Below, in pieces: positions 24,583 to 32,397 of a stretch of 52,771 bases of DNA. How positions within the stretch are numbered: position 1 is the first letter of the stretch; each line of letters opens with the position of its first letter. Source of the DNA: GW2011-AR18 sp038046085 (GTDB lineage: Archaea > Nanobdellota > Nanobdellia > SCGC-AAA011-G17 > GW2011-AR18); contig JBBSWW010000020.1 in the NCBI GenBank assembly GCA_038046085.1, positions 1 to 52,771 on the forward strand. Reading direction: 5' to 3'. Both the position numbers and the translations under genes were made by a program. Below the pieces are notes generated by a model. It saw only the letters and a list, made by a program, of their open reading frames with translations. It had not been told where the DNA came from and did not search any database.

Positions 24583-25815
24583 ATGAAACTTATAGCAGAC
24601 CTACATATTCATGGTCCTTATGCTAATGCCTGTTCTAAGAATACTACTTTAAAACTTTTAGAACAGAATTCTAAGATTAAAGGTTTGGATATTATTGGTA
24701 CAGGTGATGCACTTCATCCTAGATGGTTTAGTTCTATTAAATCTGAATTAACAGAAGATGATAATGGTGTTCTTTGGTCTAAAAACAAATTTCCTTTTTT
24801 ATGGACTTCTGAAATTTCTTTGATGTATTCTCATAATAATAAAGGTCGTAGGATCCATCATGTTTTATTATTTCCAAATAAAGATGTTGTTCAACAAGTT
24901 ACTGATTTAATGCTTACTCGTGGAAGATTGGATTATGATGGTAGACCTATTTTTGGTATTAATAGTATTGAGTTTGTTGATATGATGCGTTCTGTCTCTC
25001 ATGATATTGAAATTATTCCAGCTCATGCTTGGACGAGTTTTTTTGGAATTTTAGGTTCTAAATCTGGTTTTGATTCTGTTGAGGAATGTTTTGAAGACAG
25101 AAGTAAATATATTCATGCAATTGAAACAGGAATTAGTTCAGACCCTTATATGAACCGTAAAATCTCAAGTCTTGACAAATACAATCTAGTGTCATTTTCA
25201 GATCCTCATTCTTCTCATCCATCTCGTTTGGGTAGAGAAGCTACTATTTTTGATTGTGATTTAAAATACAAATCAATTCTTAATTCCATTAGGACTGGTG
25301 AAGGTTTGAGTGGTACTATAGAATGTAATCCAGAATATGGTAAATATCATATTGATGGTCATAGGAATTGCAATACTCTCATGAATTTTGAAGATAGCAA
25401 AAAATTAAATAAAATATGCCCTGTTTGTAAGAAAGAATTAACTATTGGTGTTGAATATAGGATAGAAGAATTGGCTGATCGTAAAGAACCTAAAAATGTT
25501 CCACATTATCTAAAGATTTTACCATTGCATGAATTAATCTCTTCAGTTTATGGTGTTAAACAGTTCACTTCTAAAAAAGTTATTGATTTATACAGTATGT
25601 TGATTAAGAATTTTAATACTGAATACAATATATTATTAGATGTTCCTGAAGAAAAATTAAAGACTGTTGTTGATCCTAAGTTAGTTAATGTCATAATGCT
25701 TAATCGTAATAATAAATTAAATATTAATCCTGGTTATGATGGTGTTTATGGTGAGATTGTTTTAAATGATAATGAAAAAGTTTCAAAGAAAAATAAATCT
25801 TTGGGTGAGTTTTAA
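24583..25815 (+). CDS. endoQ: Endonuclease Q (deaminated-base DNA repair)
   Basis: 410 residues. A PHP-domain enzyme of the archaeal EndoQ type, which nicks DNA 5' of uracil, hypoxanthine, xanthine or abasic sites. Motifs: DLHIHGPYA (6-14), a metal aspartate region at GTGDALHPRW, HAWTSFFG, and SDPHSSHPSRLGRE. The C-terminal half has a zinc region with CPVC (about 278-281) and the preceding histidine and cysteines. Length matches the family (about 400-420). TTATAA (24555-24560) sets the leaderless start. It overlaps the next gene by one base, implying a functional partner. Confidence 0.88.
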   Translation: MKLIADLHIHGPYANACSKNTTLKLLEQNSKIKGLDIIGTGDALHPRWFSSIKSELTEDDNGVLWSKNKFPFLWTSEISLMYSHNNKGRRIHHVLLFPNKDVVQQVTDLMLTRGRLDYDGRPIFGINSIEFVDMMRSVSHDIEIIPAHAWTSFFGILGSKSGFDSVEECFEDRSKYIHAIETGISSDPYMNRKISSLDKYNLVSFSDPHSSHPSRLGREATIFDCDLKYKSILNSIRTGEGLSGTIECNPEYGKYHIDGHRNCNTLMNFEDSKKLNKICPVCKKELTIGVEYRIEELADRKEPKNVPHYLKILPLHELISSVYGVKQFTSKKVIDLYSMLIKNFNTEYNILLDVPEEKLKTVVDPKLVNVIMLNRNNKLNINPGYDGVYGEIVLNDNEKVSKKNKSLGEF

Positions 25816-26276
25816 TGCCTGAAAATGGTTATGTCACTCTTGATGAATATTTGAATAGTGAGTGTTCAAGATTAAAAAATTTAGTTACCAATTTTAGTCG
25901 TTCTGCAGGTCTAGATGTTTTCAAGGATACTATTATTGAATCTAGTTTTGATCATCCTGAGGATATTGCTGATGTTCATGGTACTATATCATTATCTACA
26001 CCTTGGATTCCATTTGTAGGTAAGTATGCTACATTTCTATCAACACCAATTTTTACTCTTGATATATTAATGCATGGTTCCCCAATTTATGATATTCAAG
26101 ATAAGGCTACTGGACATTGGAATTGTTTAGATATTAAATATACTGGTGCCTCATTTCTATTATCACCTAATAGTTCTAAAACTTCTATATGGAGAGATTA
26201 TTATCAAAAACTTGACCCAAAAGTTCATGCTCTTACAAAAAAATTGAGAGAAAATTTTAAGGTTCAATCTGAGTGA
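25815..26276 (+). CDS. Protein of unknown function coupled to EndoQ
   Basis: 153 residues, not recognised. It starts inside the EndoQ stop (TAATG), so it is translated from the same message. The sequence is soluble, with a helical N-terminus (LDEYLNSECSRLKNLVTNFSRS), a central WIPFVGKYATFLSTPIFTLDIL region, and HWNCLDIKYTG. No metal or nucleotide motif is obvious. Its 3' end abuts the convergent PAC2 gene. A DNA-repair accessory role is a guess from position. Confidence 0.6.
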   Translation: MPENGYVTLDEYLNSECSRLKNLVTNFSRSAGLDVFKDTIIESSFDHPEDIADVHGTISLSTPWIPFVGKYATFLSTPIFTLDILMHGSPIYDIQDKATGHWNCLDIKYTGASFLLSPNSSKTSIWRDYYQKLDPKVHALTKKLRENFKVQSE

Positions 26277-27047
26277 CTATCCTATGTAATTTATTGACTC
26301 TTTCTTTGATTTCTTTGTCTCCTCTTTTAATCCTTCTGCATTATCTAATTTTTTCTTTATCTCTCTATCTAATGTATTTACCTCTTTATTGATACTATTC
26401 ATATTCAATCCTAATTTTAATATCTTATTTAGTATTGCTAATAATTCTTTTGCCTCTTTTATTCCTAAATGTGCTGGGTTTACTGATGTCTCTACCAAGA
26501 ATATTGTACCATCTATCCCTTTTTTCTTTCCCAGTCCTAATAATAATCCTGATACTCCAACTATTGGTCCTATTAATCCTAATGGTTGTTTTACATTTTC
26601 TAACTTATATTTTTTTAATGATTCCTTGCTTGTTCCTGTATAGTATACTTTTGGATTCTTTACAGCATCTTTCATTCCTATGCCACCTAATGTGATTATC
26701 TCCTTTCCTTTATATTTCTTGAAAAGTTCTAATACTGTCTCACAGAATTCATAGCATCCTCTCTCATCTGATGGCTGGACATCTCCTGTTAGCATCAATA
26801 TATCCTTATTCCCTTTTGTTTTTTTATGATATATCTCTATCTTAGGCAATTCAGCTATCCCTTCCTCATTCAAAAATACACAACTTGGAAAATTATCAGA
26901 ATATATCTCATATACCTTATCTGCTTCTAATGTCTGTATTATGAAATCAACTGTTATCTTTCCTACATTTCCCATTCCAGGCAATCCTTCTAGTAATATT
27001 GGATTGTTTATTTTTTTATCTTTGATTTTCTTGATAGTTAATGTCAT
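26277..27047 (-). CDS. PAC2-family protein (proteasome-assembly-chaperone-like)
   Basis: 256 residues. The PAC2 (COG2047) family pattern is clear: NPILLEGLPGMGNVGKITVDFII (about 15-37), GDVQPSDERGCYEF (about 88-101), ITLGGIGM and LIGPIVGVSGLLLGLG. A helical tail (210-256) is rich in lysine and glutamate. In archaea this gene routinely follows nop10 and aIF2-alpha, as here. The exact archaeal function is uncertain; homologues of Pac2 help assemble proteasomes in eukaryotes. Confidence 0.88.
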   Translation of the reverse strand: MTLTIKKIKDKKINNPILLEGLPGMGNVGKITVDFIIQTLEADKVYEIYSDNFPSCVFLNEEGIAELPKIEIYHKKTKGNKDILMLTGDVQPSDERGCYEFCETVLELFKKYKGKEIITLGGIGMKDAVKNPKVYYTGTSKESLKKYKLENVKQPLGLIGPIVGVSGLLLGLGKKKGIDGTIFLVETSVNPAHLGIKEAKELLAILNKILKLGLNMNSINKEVNTLDREIKKKLDNAEGLKEETKKSKKESINYIG

Positions 27048-27095
27048 TATTAGGAATCTTCTTTTATTTGTTTATATATCTTTGGTAACTATTTT

Positions 27096-27263
27096 CTATA
27101 AATTCTGCTCTCTCTTCTTGTATTCTAATCTGTACTTTGCATATTTGTCTTCTGGACTATACTTAGCTGGTTTTGTTGTCAGACATTCAGAATTACATTT
27201 AGCACATTTCTTTTCCAGAGTATATGTTCTACAATGAGTACATCTTAGTATTTGTTCAACCAT
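27096..27263 (-). CDS. nop10: Ribosome biogenesis protein Nop10
   Basis: 55 residues. Subunit of the H/ACA ribonucleoprotein, which works with Cbf5 and L7Ae to direct pseudouridylation. The zinc ribbon C8/C11 and C20/C23 (in RCTHCRTYTLEKKCAKC) and the tail KPAKYSPEDKYAKYRLEYKKRE are diagnostic. It lies between aIF2-alpha and PAC2, overlapping the end of aIF2-alpha by 8 nt. Confidence 0.93.
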   Translation of the reverse strand: MVEQILRCTHCRTYTLEKKCAKCNSECLTTKPAKYSPEDKYAKYRLEYKKREQNL

Positions 27264-28029
27264 TCTTCGTATAACTAAATTCTATTAATAATTTTTTTGA
27301 TGATTCTTCTATTTTTTCTATTATTTTCTTTAATAATGTATCAGCTTGCTTTACATCTGTTGATGTTGTTGATATCTTGTATTTTGGTGCTCCTAAGTAC
27401 ATTATCTCTGTTCCATGTTTTTCAGCATCTGTCAATATATTCCTTACTGTCTCTACTCCATTCTCTGCATATGATCTTATGTTTAATATGTAGCTTACTG
27501 TTATTTGTATTGGTTTTATTTTTTCTTTTACTACTTTGTATATCTGTTCTGATAATTTTTCATTACCTTTTAATTCTGTTACTGCATCTTTTCCTTTCTC
27601 TAATATTGCATTGAATAAATTATTAAGACTTCCATATCTCTCTATTGCTTTTGTTCCTACATCTTCATATACTTTTTTTAATGTTAAGCTCTGTTCTTTT
27701 CCTATCTGTTCTAATAATTTTTCTGCTTTTTCTTCTTTCTTGAAATCATTTATCTTATTCACCATCTGTGTTGTGCTTACTCTTCTTAGTGAAAGATCTA
27801 AGTCTCCTTTCTCTGTGATGTTAAGGACTTTACATACTACTCTCTTCTCTTCAACTACATAATCTCTTATGTTCCTTATTCTTCCAGGTGCTATCTCTGA
27901 GATATGTATCATTCCCTCAGCAGTCTCATACTCATCTATGTTTACGAATACTGAATGGTATAGTACTTTCTTTACTGTGCAGATTACTATCTCATCGATC
28001 TCTGGTTTTCCTTTTTTCTTGTAGAACAT
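27256..28029 (-). CDS. eif2a: Translation initiation factor aIF2-alpha
   Basis: 257 residues. The alpha subunit of the initiation factor that carries methionyl-tRNA to the small ribosomal subunit. An N-terminal S1 domain (about 8-85: EIVICTVKKVLYHSVFVNIDEY, GMIHISEI, GDLDLSLRRV) is followed by the helical domain and the C-terminal ferredoxin-like domain. It heads the operon aIF2a-nop10-PAC2. ATG 28029 lies 25.5 nt from the shared TTATAA at 28052-28057, so it is probably leaderless. Confidence 0.95.
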   Translation of the reverse strand: MFYKKKGKPEIDEIVICTVKKVLYHSVFVNIDEYETAEGMIHISEIAPGRIRNIRDYVVEEKRVVCKVLNITEKGDLDLSLRRVSTTQMVNKINDFKKEEKAEKLLEQIGKEQSLTLKKVYEDVGTKAIERYGSLNNLFNAILEKGKDAVTELKGNEKLSEQIYKVVKEKIKPIQITVSYILNIRSYAENGVETVRNILTDAEKHGTEIMYLGAPKYKISTTSTDVKQADTLLKKIIEKIEESSKKLLIEFSYTKNG

Positions 28030-28051
28030 GAACTTAAGTACTGAGTAAGGT

Positions 28052-28057
28052 TTATAA
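28052..28057. promoter_or_regulatory. Second shared palindromic TATA box
   Basis: TTATAA (self-complementary, centre 28054.5) lies 25.5 nt from the aIF2-alpha start (28029, minus) and 26.5 nt from the start of the 57-residue gene (28081, plus). Both could be leaderless transcripts from one TBP site, as at 18266-18273. Confidence 0.55.
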
Positions 28058-28080
28058 CTTTTTCTTTAGTGTACTTTTAT

Positions 28081-28254
28081 ATGGAATATCCACAATATAG
28101 TAAAGAGAGAGCAGTTGATGCCTGGGTTCAGGTGTATTCTGAATTCTTTCCTCTTCCAGATGACTCTGTTAAAGTAAGCCCTTTGGAAAGTTTATTGGCT
28201 AAATATGATCTTGTAAAGCCGGAAGATATTAAAAGAAATGAATGGACAGCTTAA
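28081..28254 (+). CDS. Small soluble protein of unknown function upstream of rlmH
   Basis: 57 residues, MEYPQYSKERAVDAWVQVYSE with the mid part PLPDDSVKVSPLESLLAKYDL and a KRNEWTA end. Unrecognised; soluble and acidic. ATG 28081 is chosen over 28069 because the TATA box centre is 26.5 nt away. The rlmH ATG begins 3 nt after its stop, so the two are probably one transcript. It may be specific to this lineage. Confidence 0.55.
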   Translation: MEYPQYSKERAVDAWVQVYSEFFPLPDDSVKVSPLESLLAKYDLVKPEDIKRNEWTA

Positions 28255-28257
28255 TTG

Positions 28258-28656
28258 ATGATTAAGATATTATTTCTTGGCAAGACTAGAGAAAAATTTA
28301 TTTCTTCTGGTATTGATGAATACTTTAAAAGATTGAAGAGATTTACTAAAATAGAGATTGTTGAAGTTAAATCTTTAGACATGGATTTTAAGGATGATTT
28401 CATTATTGTTTTTGATCTGAATGGTAAATTATTATCTTCAGAAGAATTAGCTTCCACTATTAAGAATGTTGAGAATAAGAACATTACAATAATTTTAGGT
28501 GATGAGGATGGTATTCCTGATAAAGTTAAAAGTAAAGCTAACTTAATAATCTCTTTATCTCGTATGACTTTCACTCATGAATTTGCTCGTTTAATAATCA
28601 TGGAACAATTATACAGGAGTTTTACTATAATTAATAACTTAAAATATCATAAATAA
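28258..28656 (+). CDS. rlmH: RlmH-type rRNA methyltransferase
   Basis: 132 residues. A SPOUT-fold enzyme that methylates the N3 of pseudouridine 1915 in large-subunit rRNA. Visible: IKILFLGKTRE, the knot region ITIILGDEDGIPDKVKSKANLIISLSRM, and the C-terminal signature THEFARLIIMEQLYRSFTIINNLKYHK. Full family length except for a slightly shorter N-terminus than bacterial versions (about 155). ATG 28258 is used instead of TTG 28255. Its 3' end is 3 nt from the convergent 2H gene. Confidence 0.9.
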   Translation: MIKILFLGKTREKFISSGIDEYFKRLKRFTKIEIVEVKSLDMDFKDDFIIVFDLNGKLLSSEELASTIKNVENKNITIILGDEDGIPDKVKSKANLIISLSRMTFTHEFARLIIMEQLYRSFTIINNLKYHK

Positions 28657-28659
28657 TTT

Positions 28660-29238
28660 TTAATGTAATCTTACACTTGCTATATCTTTCCACTCTCCTT
28701 CAACTTTCTTTGCTAAAAATACTTCATCAGTTCTCCATGTTATATCTTTGAATGGATTTAATCCTTGTGTATCGATAGGTTCTTTTATTCTGCATAATGT
28801 TATATGTGGCTGCCATAGATCTCCTGCATATACTGAACCATATCTTAGATAAGCTGCTTCTCTCTCTTTATTACCTATATACTCAGTTGGGAATTTACCT
28901 ATAAGCTCATAAGAATCTATAAAATTTCTTAATGTTTCTATCGTACTAAGATGTACCCTATTGAGGTATCTGTCTTTTCTTAATCTTGCAACTAGTGAAG
29001 CTTTGTCAAATAAATCTAATCCCTCAACTCTTGTATCTCTAGCTGCAGATGGTATTATTGCTTTAAATTCTCTTATTATCTGTTCTTCTTTATCCTCTTT
29101 AAGTGCAGCAGCATACATTATAGTGCAATGTCCTGTATCAATTAAATTTTTAGAAACATTATTGCCTAAACTATTAACATAATCATTTGCTGTTATTAAG
29201 AATTCTTCACTTGGTTTAAAGTAAGCTAGATATTTCAT
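28660..29238 (-). CDS. 2H phosphoesterase-superfamily protein
   Basis: 192 residues. Two HxT-type motifs, HCTI (37-40) and HIT (145-147), mark a 2H phosphodiesterase-like active site, as in 2'-5' RNA ligase/cyclic phosphodiesterase proteins. These act on 2'-5' or cyclic phosphates of RNA or nucleotides; the substrate is not known here. It starts 8 nt after the eS27 stop, so it is part of the ribosomal operon. The first histidine motif is HCT rather than HxTL, a mild variation. Confidence 0.8.
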   Translation of the reverse strand: MKYLAYFKPSEEFLITANDYVNSLGNNVSKNLIDTGHCTIMYAAALKEDKEEQIIREFKAIIPSAARDTRVEGLDLFDKASLVARLRKDRYLNRVHLSTIETLRNFIDSYELIGKFPTEYIGNKEREAAYLRYGSVYAGDLWQPHITLCRIKEPIDTQGLNPFKDITWRTDEVFLAKKVEGEWKDIASVRLH

Positions 29239-29246
29239 TTAAAAAA

Positions 29247-29438
29247 TTAGGATTGTGGAAGAACCTCTACCTCTTTTGCATGTATCCTGCTTTTACCACC
29301 TGTTGGTTCAGCTAATACTTCTTCACATACTAAACATGTTACTTTGTGTGAAACTGCAGAATAGATATTCTGTTCATTTTTGCATTTTTGGCATCTTACT
29401 TTCAAGAATTTTGTTTTTGTTTCTTTCTTTGCTTTCAT
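29247..29438 (-). CDS. rps27e: Ribosomal protein eS27
   Basis: 63 residues, a zinc-ribbon small-subunit protein. C16/C19 and C35/C38 bracket KNEQNIYSAVSHKVT, followed by the conserved AEPTGGKSRI. Full length. Its start overlaps the stop of eL42 by 4 nt, the usual archaeal gene order. Confidence 0.93.
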   Translation of the reverse strand: MKAKKETKTKFLKVRCQKCKNEQNIYSAVSHKVTCLVCEEVLAEPTGGKSRIHAKEVEVLPQS

Positions 29439-29749
29439 ACGAACTCCACTTTCTTTGCTCTAAAGCCCTGGCTTTGCTGTGTTGATTTATTGCATACTTT
29501 GCATGTATATTTGAATGCTGTCTTTTTGCTGATCTTAGCTCCAGTTCTCTTGAATTTTGAGATTGCTGGTTTTGATCCCCATTTACCTTTATTTCCTGCA
29601 CCTCTTCCCTGTCCTCTCTTTCTTGCTCTCTGGATTGAACCATGGCTTAGGCTTCCTCTCTTTCCTGTTACTTTTGCCATCTCTACCTTCTGTTCTGTAT
29701 AGTTCTTACACTTAGGACAGAACCTTCTCTTAGATTTTGGCATTTTCAT
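29435..29749 (-). CDS. rpl44e: Ribosomal protein eL42 (L44e)
   Basis: 104 residues; zinc-binding large-subunit protein near the E site. MKMPKSKRRFCPKCKNYTEQ has C11/C14; the second pair is in YTCKVCNKS; the GSKPAISKFKRTGAKISKKT stretch is typical. The frame opens at 29761, but ATG 29749 matches homologues and lies 26.5 nt from TTTATA at 29773-29778, so a leaderless start is likely. It heads the eL42-eS27-2H operon. Confidence 0.95.
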   Translation of the reverse strand: MKMPKSKRRFCPKCKNYTEQKVEMAKVTGKRGSLSHGSIQRARKRGQGRGAGNKGKWGSKPAISKFKRTGAKISKKTAFKYTCKVCNKSTQQSQGFRAKKVEFV

Positions 29750-29867
29750 ATAATTGTGCAAAAGTTAAGTATTTATAAAGGTTTTTAGTGAGTTTTTCTA
29801 AATAATCCGTAAACTTTACAATTTTTTTCACATAATCTATTTGAAGATTTTAGTATATGATATCTTA

Positions 29868-30197
29868 ATGTTTGGGAGTACAAAGATAATAAGGTGGATT
29901 GATATTAAAGAGTTTAAAGAAATGATAGGATCTGATATAATAATAAGTAGTCACGCAATGGATCATTTAAGTAGGAGTCAAAGAAAAATATTTAAAGAAG
30001 AAGAACTGATTATGATAATAACAAGAGAGATTCCATATTGCGTTGGTTTACAGAAGAATGGTAGATATAGTCCATTTTTTAGAAGGAAAGAAAGTTTCAT
30101 TAGGATGATAATTGAAATTAAAGATAAAGTCGAGATTGTGACATTTATGTATACTGATAAATTGCCAAGTTTAGAAAGGATTCAAAATGAAAAATAG
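29868..30197 (+). CDS. DUF4258-like putative toxin
   Basis: 109 residues. The core ISSHAMDHLSRSQRKIFKEEELIMIITREIPYCVG with later FIRMIIEIKDKVEIVTFMY resembles the DUF4258/RelE-like pattern of an HA-R motif, a helix and a beta sheet. It partners the downstream DUF2283 gene, overlapping it by 11 nt, a pairing that recurs in many genomes and is thought to be a toxin-antitoxin module. The start is uncertain: ATG 29868 is chosen over TTG 29841. The nuclease role is inferred. Confidence 0.6.
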   Translation: MFGSTKIIRWIDIKEFKEMIGSDIIISSHAMDHLSRSQRKIFKEEELIMIITREIPYCVGLQKNGRYSPFFRRKESFIRMIIEIKDKVEIVTFMYTDKLPSLERIQNEK

Positions 30198-30576
30198 GAC
30201 ACTCAATGCAAAAGGTAAGGGAGAATATTCTTATGACTATTCTAACGATATCATGTTATTCAAGATTAAGGATAGAGATTATCTGAATTCTCTAGATTTT
30301 GATGATTGCAATCTTGTTGTTGATTTTGATACTGAGGGATTTATTACTGGTATCAGGATTTTTGATGCTTCTAAAGTTCTGAATCTTACTAAAGTTGCAT
30401 TGAATGACATTAAAGGTTGGGATTTTAACGCCAGTGTTGAGAATAATGTTATAAAAATACAGTTAAGATTTGTTGCTTTATACAGGAATAAAGAGAAAGC
30501 TGTGAACTATGCTCAGAATTTTGTCAGAGAATCTTCTAGTGTTCTTAATGATTCAGTTGCTGTATGTAGTGTTTGA
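30187..30576 (+). CDS. DUF2283-family putative antitoxin
   Basis: 129 residues. The DUF2283 pattern is clear: YDYSNDIMLFKIKDRDY (about 15-31) and NLVVDFDTEGFITGIRIFDASKVL (about 43-66). Family members accompany DUF4258 genes, and the 11-nt overlap with it supports a toxin-antitoxin pair. The C-terminal half (70-129) is extra and may contact the toxin. Its 3' end is 25 bp from direct repeat copy A. Confidence 0.7.
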   Translation: MKNRTLNAKGKGEYSYDYSNDIMLFKIKDRDYLNSLDFDDCNLVVDFDTEGFITGIRIFDASKVLNLTKVALNDIKGWDFNASVENNVIKIQLRFVALYRNKEKAVNYAQNFVRESSSVLNDSVAVCSV

Positions 30577-30601
30577 TTCTAATTATCCAGCAACTTGTTG
30601 G

Positions 30602-30652
30602 ACTTTCTAATTTTTCTGTAAATCTTTCAATATTTTCTTATAAAGACTTTTT
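30602..30652. repeat. 51-bp direct repeat, copy A (flanks ORF6N gene)
   Basis: Copy A, identical to copy B (31588-31638) at 49 of 51 positions, same orientation, 986 bp apart. It directly abuts the ORF6N stop codon (30653-30655). Both copies contain a minus-strand TATA-like TTATAA. In copy A that box would launch transcripts antisense to the DUF2283 gene (predicted start near 30614). Confidence 0.85.
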
Positions 30653-31561
30653 TTATTTCAATCCTAATCTATCTAATAACTCAAATGCTTCTTTATTGAA
30701 TTTTGAGAATGCAAACCATTTTTTGCCTAAGTCTTTTAATGAAGCTCCAATATGATATACCTCATTATTATCAATTATAAGAAACCTATCATGAGACTTC
30801 TTAAACTCTTTTATTTCAATGAGTGGATATTGTAAGTTATATTTAGTCAAGTCAAGAAGTAATTGTTTGGAAACATCTTTAGTAAATATTTTAACAAAAA
30901 CATTTTTATTTCTTTTACTAAACAGCGTTAAAATAGAATCATCTATATAGTTATCAATAAGGATTATAGACTTATCAGCAGTTCTAATTATGTCTGACAC
31001 AAATTTGTAAGAGTCAAATATCTGTCCATCAAAAAATATACCCTTTTCCGGCTTGATATCTTTGCTCTGTATTGCATCAAAGATTTCATCAAATTTATTA
31101 TCATGTTCTACTTGTTTTTTCTCAACCCTTTCCAAGCGATGAAAAACTTCTGCATTTGTAGTGATAAATCTTCTCATAGTAACAAATGCTCTCATTATTT
31201 GGACATTAACTTCTATTGCCCTATTATTAGTGATTATGCTAGAAATATTTGCTACTCCTTGTTCAGTAAATGCATATGGTAGATATCCACCAAGATGCTT
31301 TTTTGAAGGTATCGCATTTTGCGACACCAGAAACTCTACTTCTGAATCAGTAAGTTGAAACATAAAATCTGAAGGGAATCTTTTATTGTTTCTTTTGACT
31401 TGTTCTCTTAAGCGAATCGCCTTAACTTCATAAAGTTCAGCCAAATCCTTATCAAGCATTACTTGCATATTTCTTATTGTGTAAATTCTATTTTTGATGT
31501 TATCTGCGCTTAACTCCAATAGGTTATTTATCATTATTTTAATAATGTTATTATTATTCAT
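30653..31561 (-). CDS. ORF6N-domain protein with PLD-like C-terminus
   Basis: 302 residues. ORF6N DNA-binding domain (about 25-110: YTIRNMQVMLDKDLAELYEV, FPSDFMFQL, AFTEQGVA), a linker helix, then a phospholipase-D-like half-domain (about 180-300) with SHDRF (256-260), a variant of HxK, and GASLKDLGKKWFAF. Such proteins are phage- or defence-associated and common in bacteria, so transfer is likely. The gene has its own TATA box within repeat copy B and is bounded by 51-bp direct repeats. Nuclease activity is inferred and HxK is changed to HxR. Confidence 0.83.
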   Translation of the reverse strand: MNNNNIIKIMINNLLELSADNIKNRIYTIRNMQVMLDKDLAELYEVKAIRLREQVKRNNKRFPSDFMFQLTDSEVEFLVSQNAIPSKKHLGGYLPYAFTEQGVANISSIITNNRAIEVNVQIMRAFVTMRRFITTNAEVFHRLERVEKKQVEHDNKFDEIFDAIQSKDIKPEKGIFFDGQIFDSYKFVSDIIRTADKSIILIDNYIDDSILTLFSKRNKNVFVKIFTKDVSKQLLLDLTKYNLQYPLIEIKEFKKSHDRFLIIDNNEVYHIGASLKDLGKKWFAFSKFNKEAFELLDRLGLK

Positions 31562-31587
31562 AAGTTTAACTGAGAATTTTTAACGAT

Positions 31588-31638
31588 ACTTTCTAGTTTT
31601 TCTGTAAATCTTTCAATATTTTATTATAAAGACTTTTT
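31588..31638. repeat. 51-bp direct repeat, copy B (ORF6N promoter side)
   Basis: Copy B of the repeat described at 30602-30652. It contains TTATAA (31624-31629), which in the minus direction would start transcription near 31600, about 39 nt before the ORF6N ATG (31561). Both copies also read, in the minus direction, SLY(N/K)KILKDLQKN then a stop, so the repeat may derive from the 3' end of a gene. Confidence 0.85.
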
Positions 31639-31674
31639 AATCTTTAATTATTTATATAATACCAAAGTAAACTT

Positions 31675-32391
31675 TCAAGTTGATATTTTTTCAAGAATGT
31701 AGGTTCTTCCATCTTTTAGATTAGTTAATTTTTTTACATTAATAATATATTCCTTCTTACTACCGACTTTTAGATATTCTATTTTTATCTCGTGAGTAAT
31801 GTTTTCTCCTGTAAAATTCCTTTGTAGTAAAGCACTACCAATAAGGGGGATGCTAGACTGAGGAAATATTGTTACATTATTATAATCAGATTTTATCGGG
31901 TAAGATATTCCATTAAGGGTGATATTTCCATCTAAGCTTTTTATCGAAGCAGGTAAATTACCCCAATTTTTTAGTTCCATATTCATTGTAATGCCATAAT
32001 CTGTAATCTTAGGATAAGAAGTTTCTATATCTAAAAATGGCCTATTTGTCACTTCAAAAGTTTGTATTGTATAATAAACTGAAAAAATTGAAACTATTAT
32101 AGCAAGAAGTGATATGACTATTGTACCAATTTTAGTATAATTGTCTTTTACCTCTAAATTTTTCATATTTTTGAGATCATGCAATTTTCTTATTCCTAAT
32201 TGGGTAAGCTTTATTTTTCCCTCTCTTTGTACTGCGTAAGCTTCTCCATTTGTTGAATGATCTGAATTTACAGCATAAATAGAAAACGTTTCCCAATCTT
32301 TACGAAATATCTTTTTTAAATGTGCATCATTAACATCATTATGAAATATATATTCCATTATCTCTATTATAATATCAATTGAGTCTTTCAT
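31675..32391 (-). CDS. Membrane protein with winged-helix-like N-terminus, in R-M locus
   Basis: 238 residues. The N-terminal part (1-75) has a winged-helix flavour (LTQLGIRKLHDLKN) and the following hydrophobic segment (about 85-107) crosses the membrane. The C-terminal region (110-238) is a beta-rich outside domain with N-x-T/S sites and WGNLPASIKS. It is 6 nt downstream of hsdM, so it may be transcribed with the R-M locus. Function unknown. Confidence 0.6.
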   Translation of the reverse strand: MKDSIDIIIEIMEYIFHNDVNDAHLKKIFRKDWETFSIYAVNSDHSTNGEAYAVQREGKIKLTQLGIRKLHDLKNMKNLEVKDNYTKIGTIVISLLAIIVSIFSVYYTIQTFEVTNRPFLDIETSYPKITDYGITMNMELKNWGNLPASIKSLDGNITLNGISYPIKSDYNNVTIFPQSSIPLIGSALLQRNFTGENITHEIKIEYLKVGSKKEYIINVKKLTNLKDGRTYILEKIST

Positions 32392-32397
32392 CTAATT

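Noticed and set aside
29374..29702. 89- and 104-residue frames over eL42/eS27
   Set aside because: Shadows of ribosomal protein genes.
30590..30605. Near-palindrome CCAGCAACTTGTTGG as a terminator or operator
   Set aside because: No loop space for an RNA hairpin, and better explained as yhcG-like debris.
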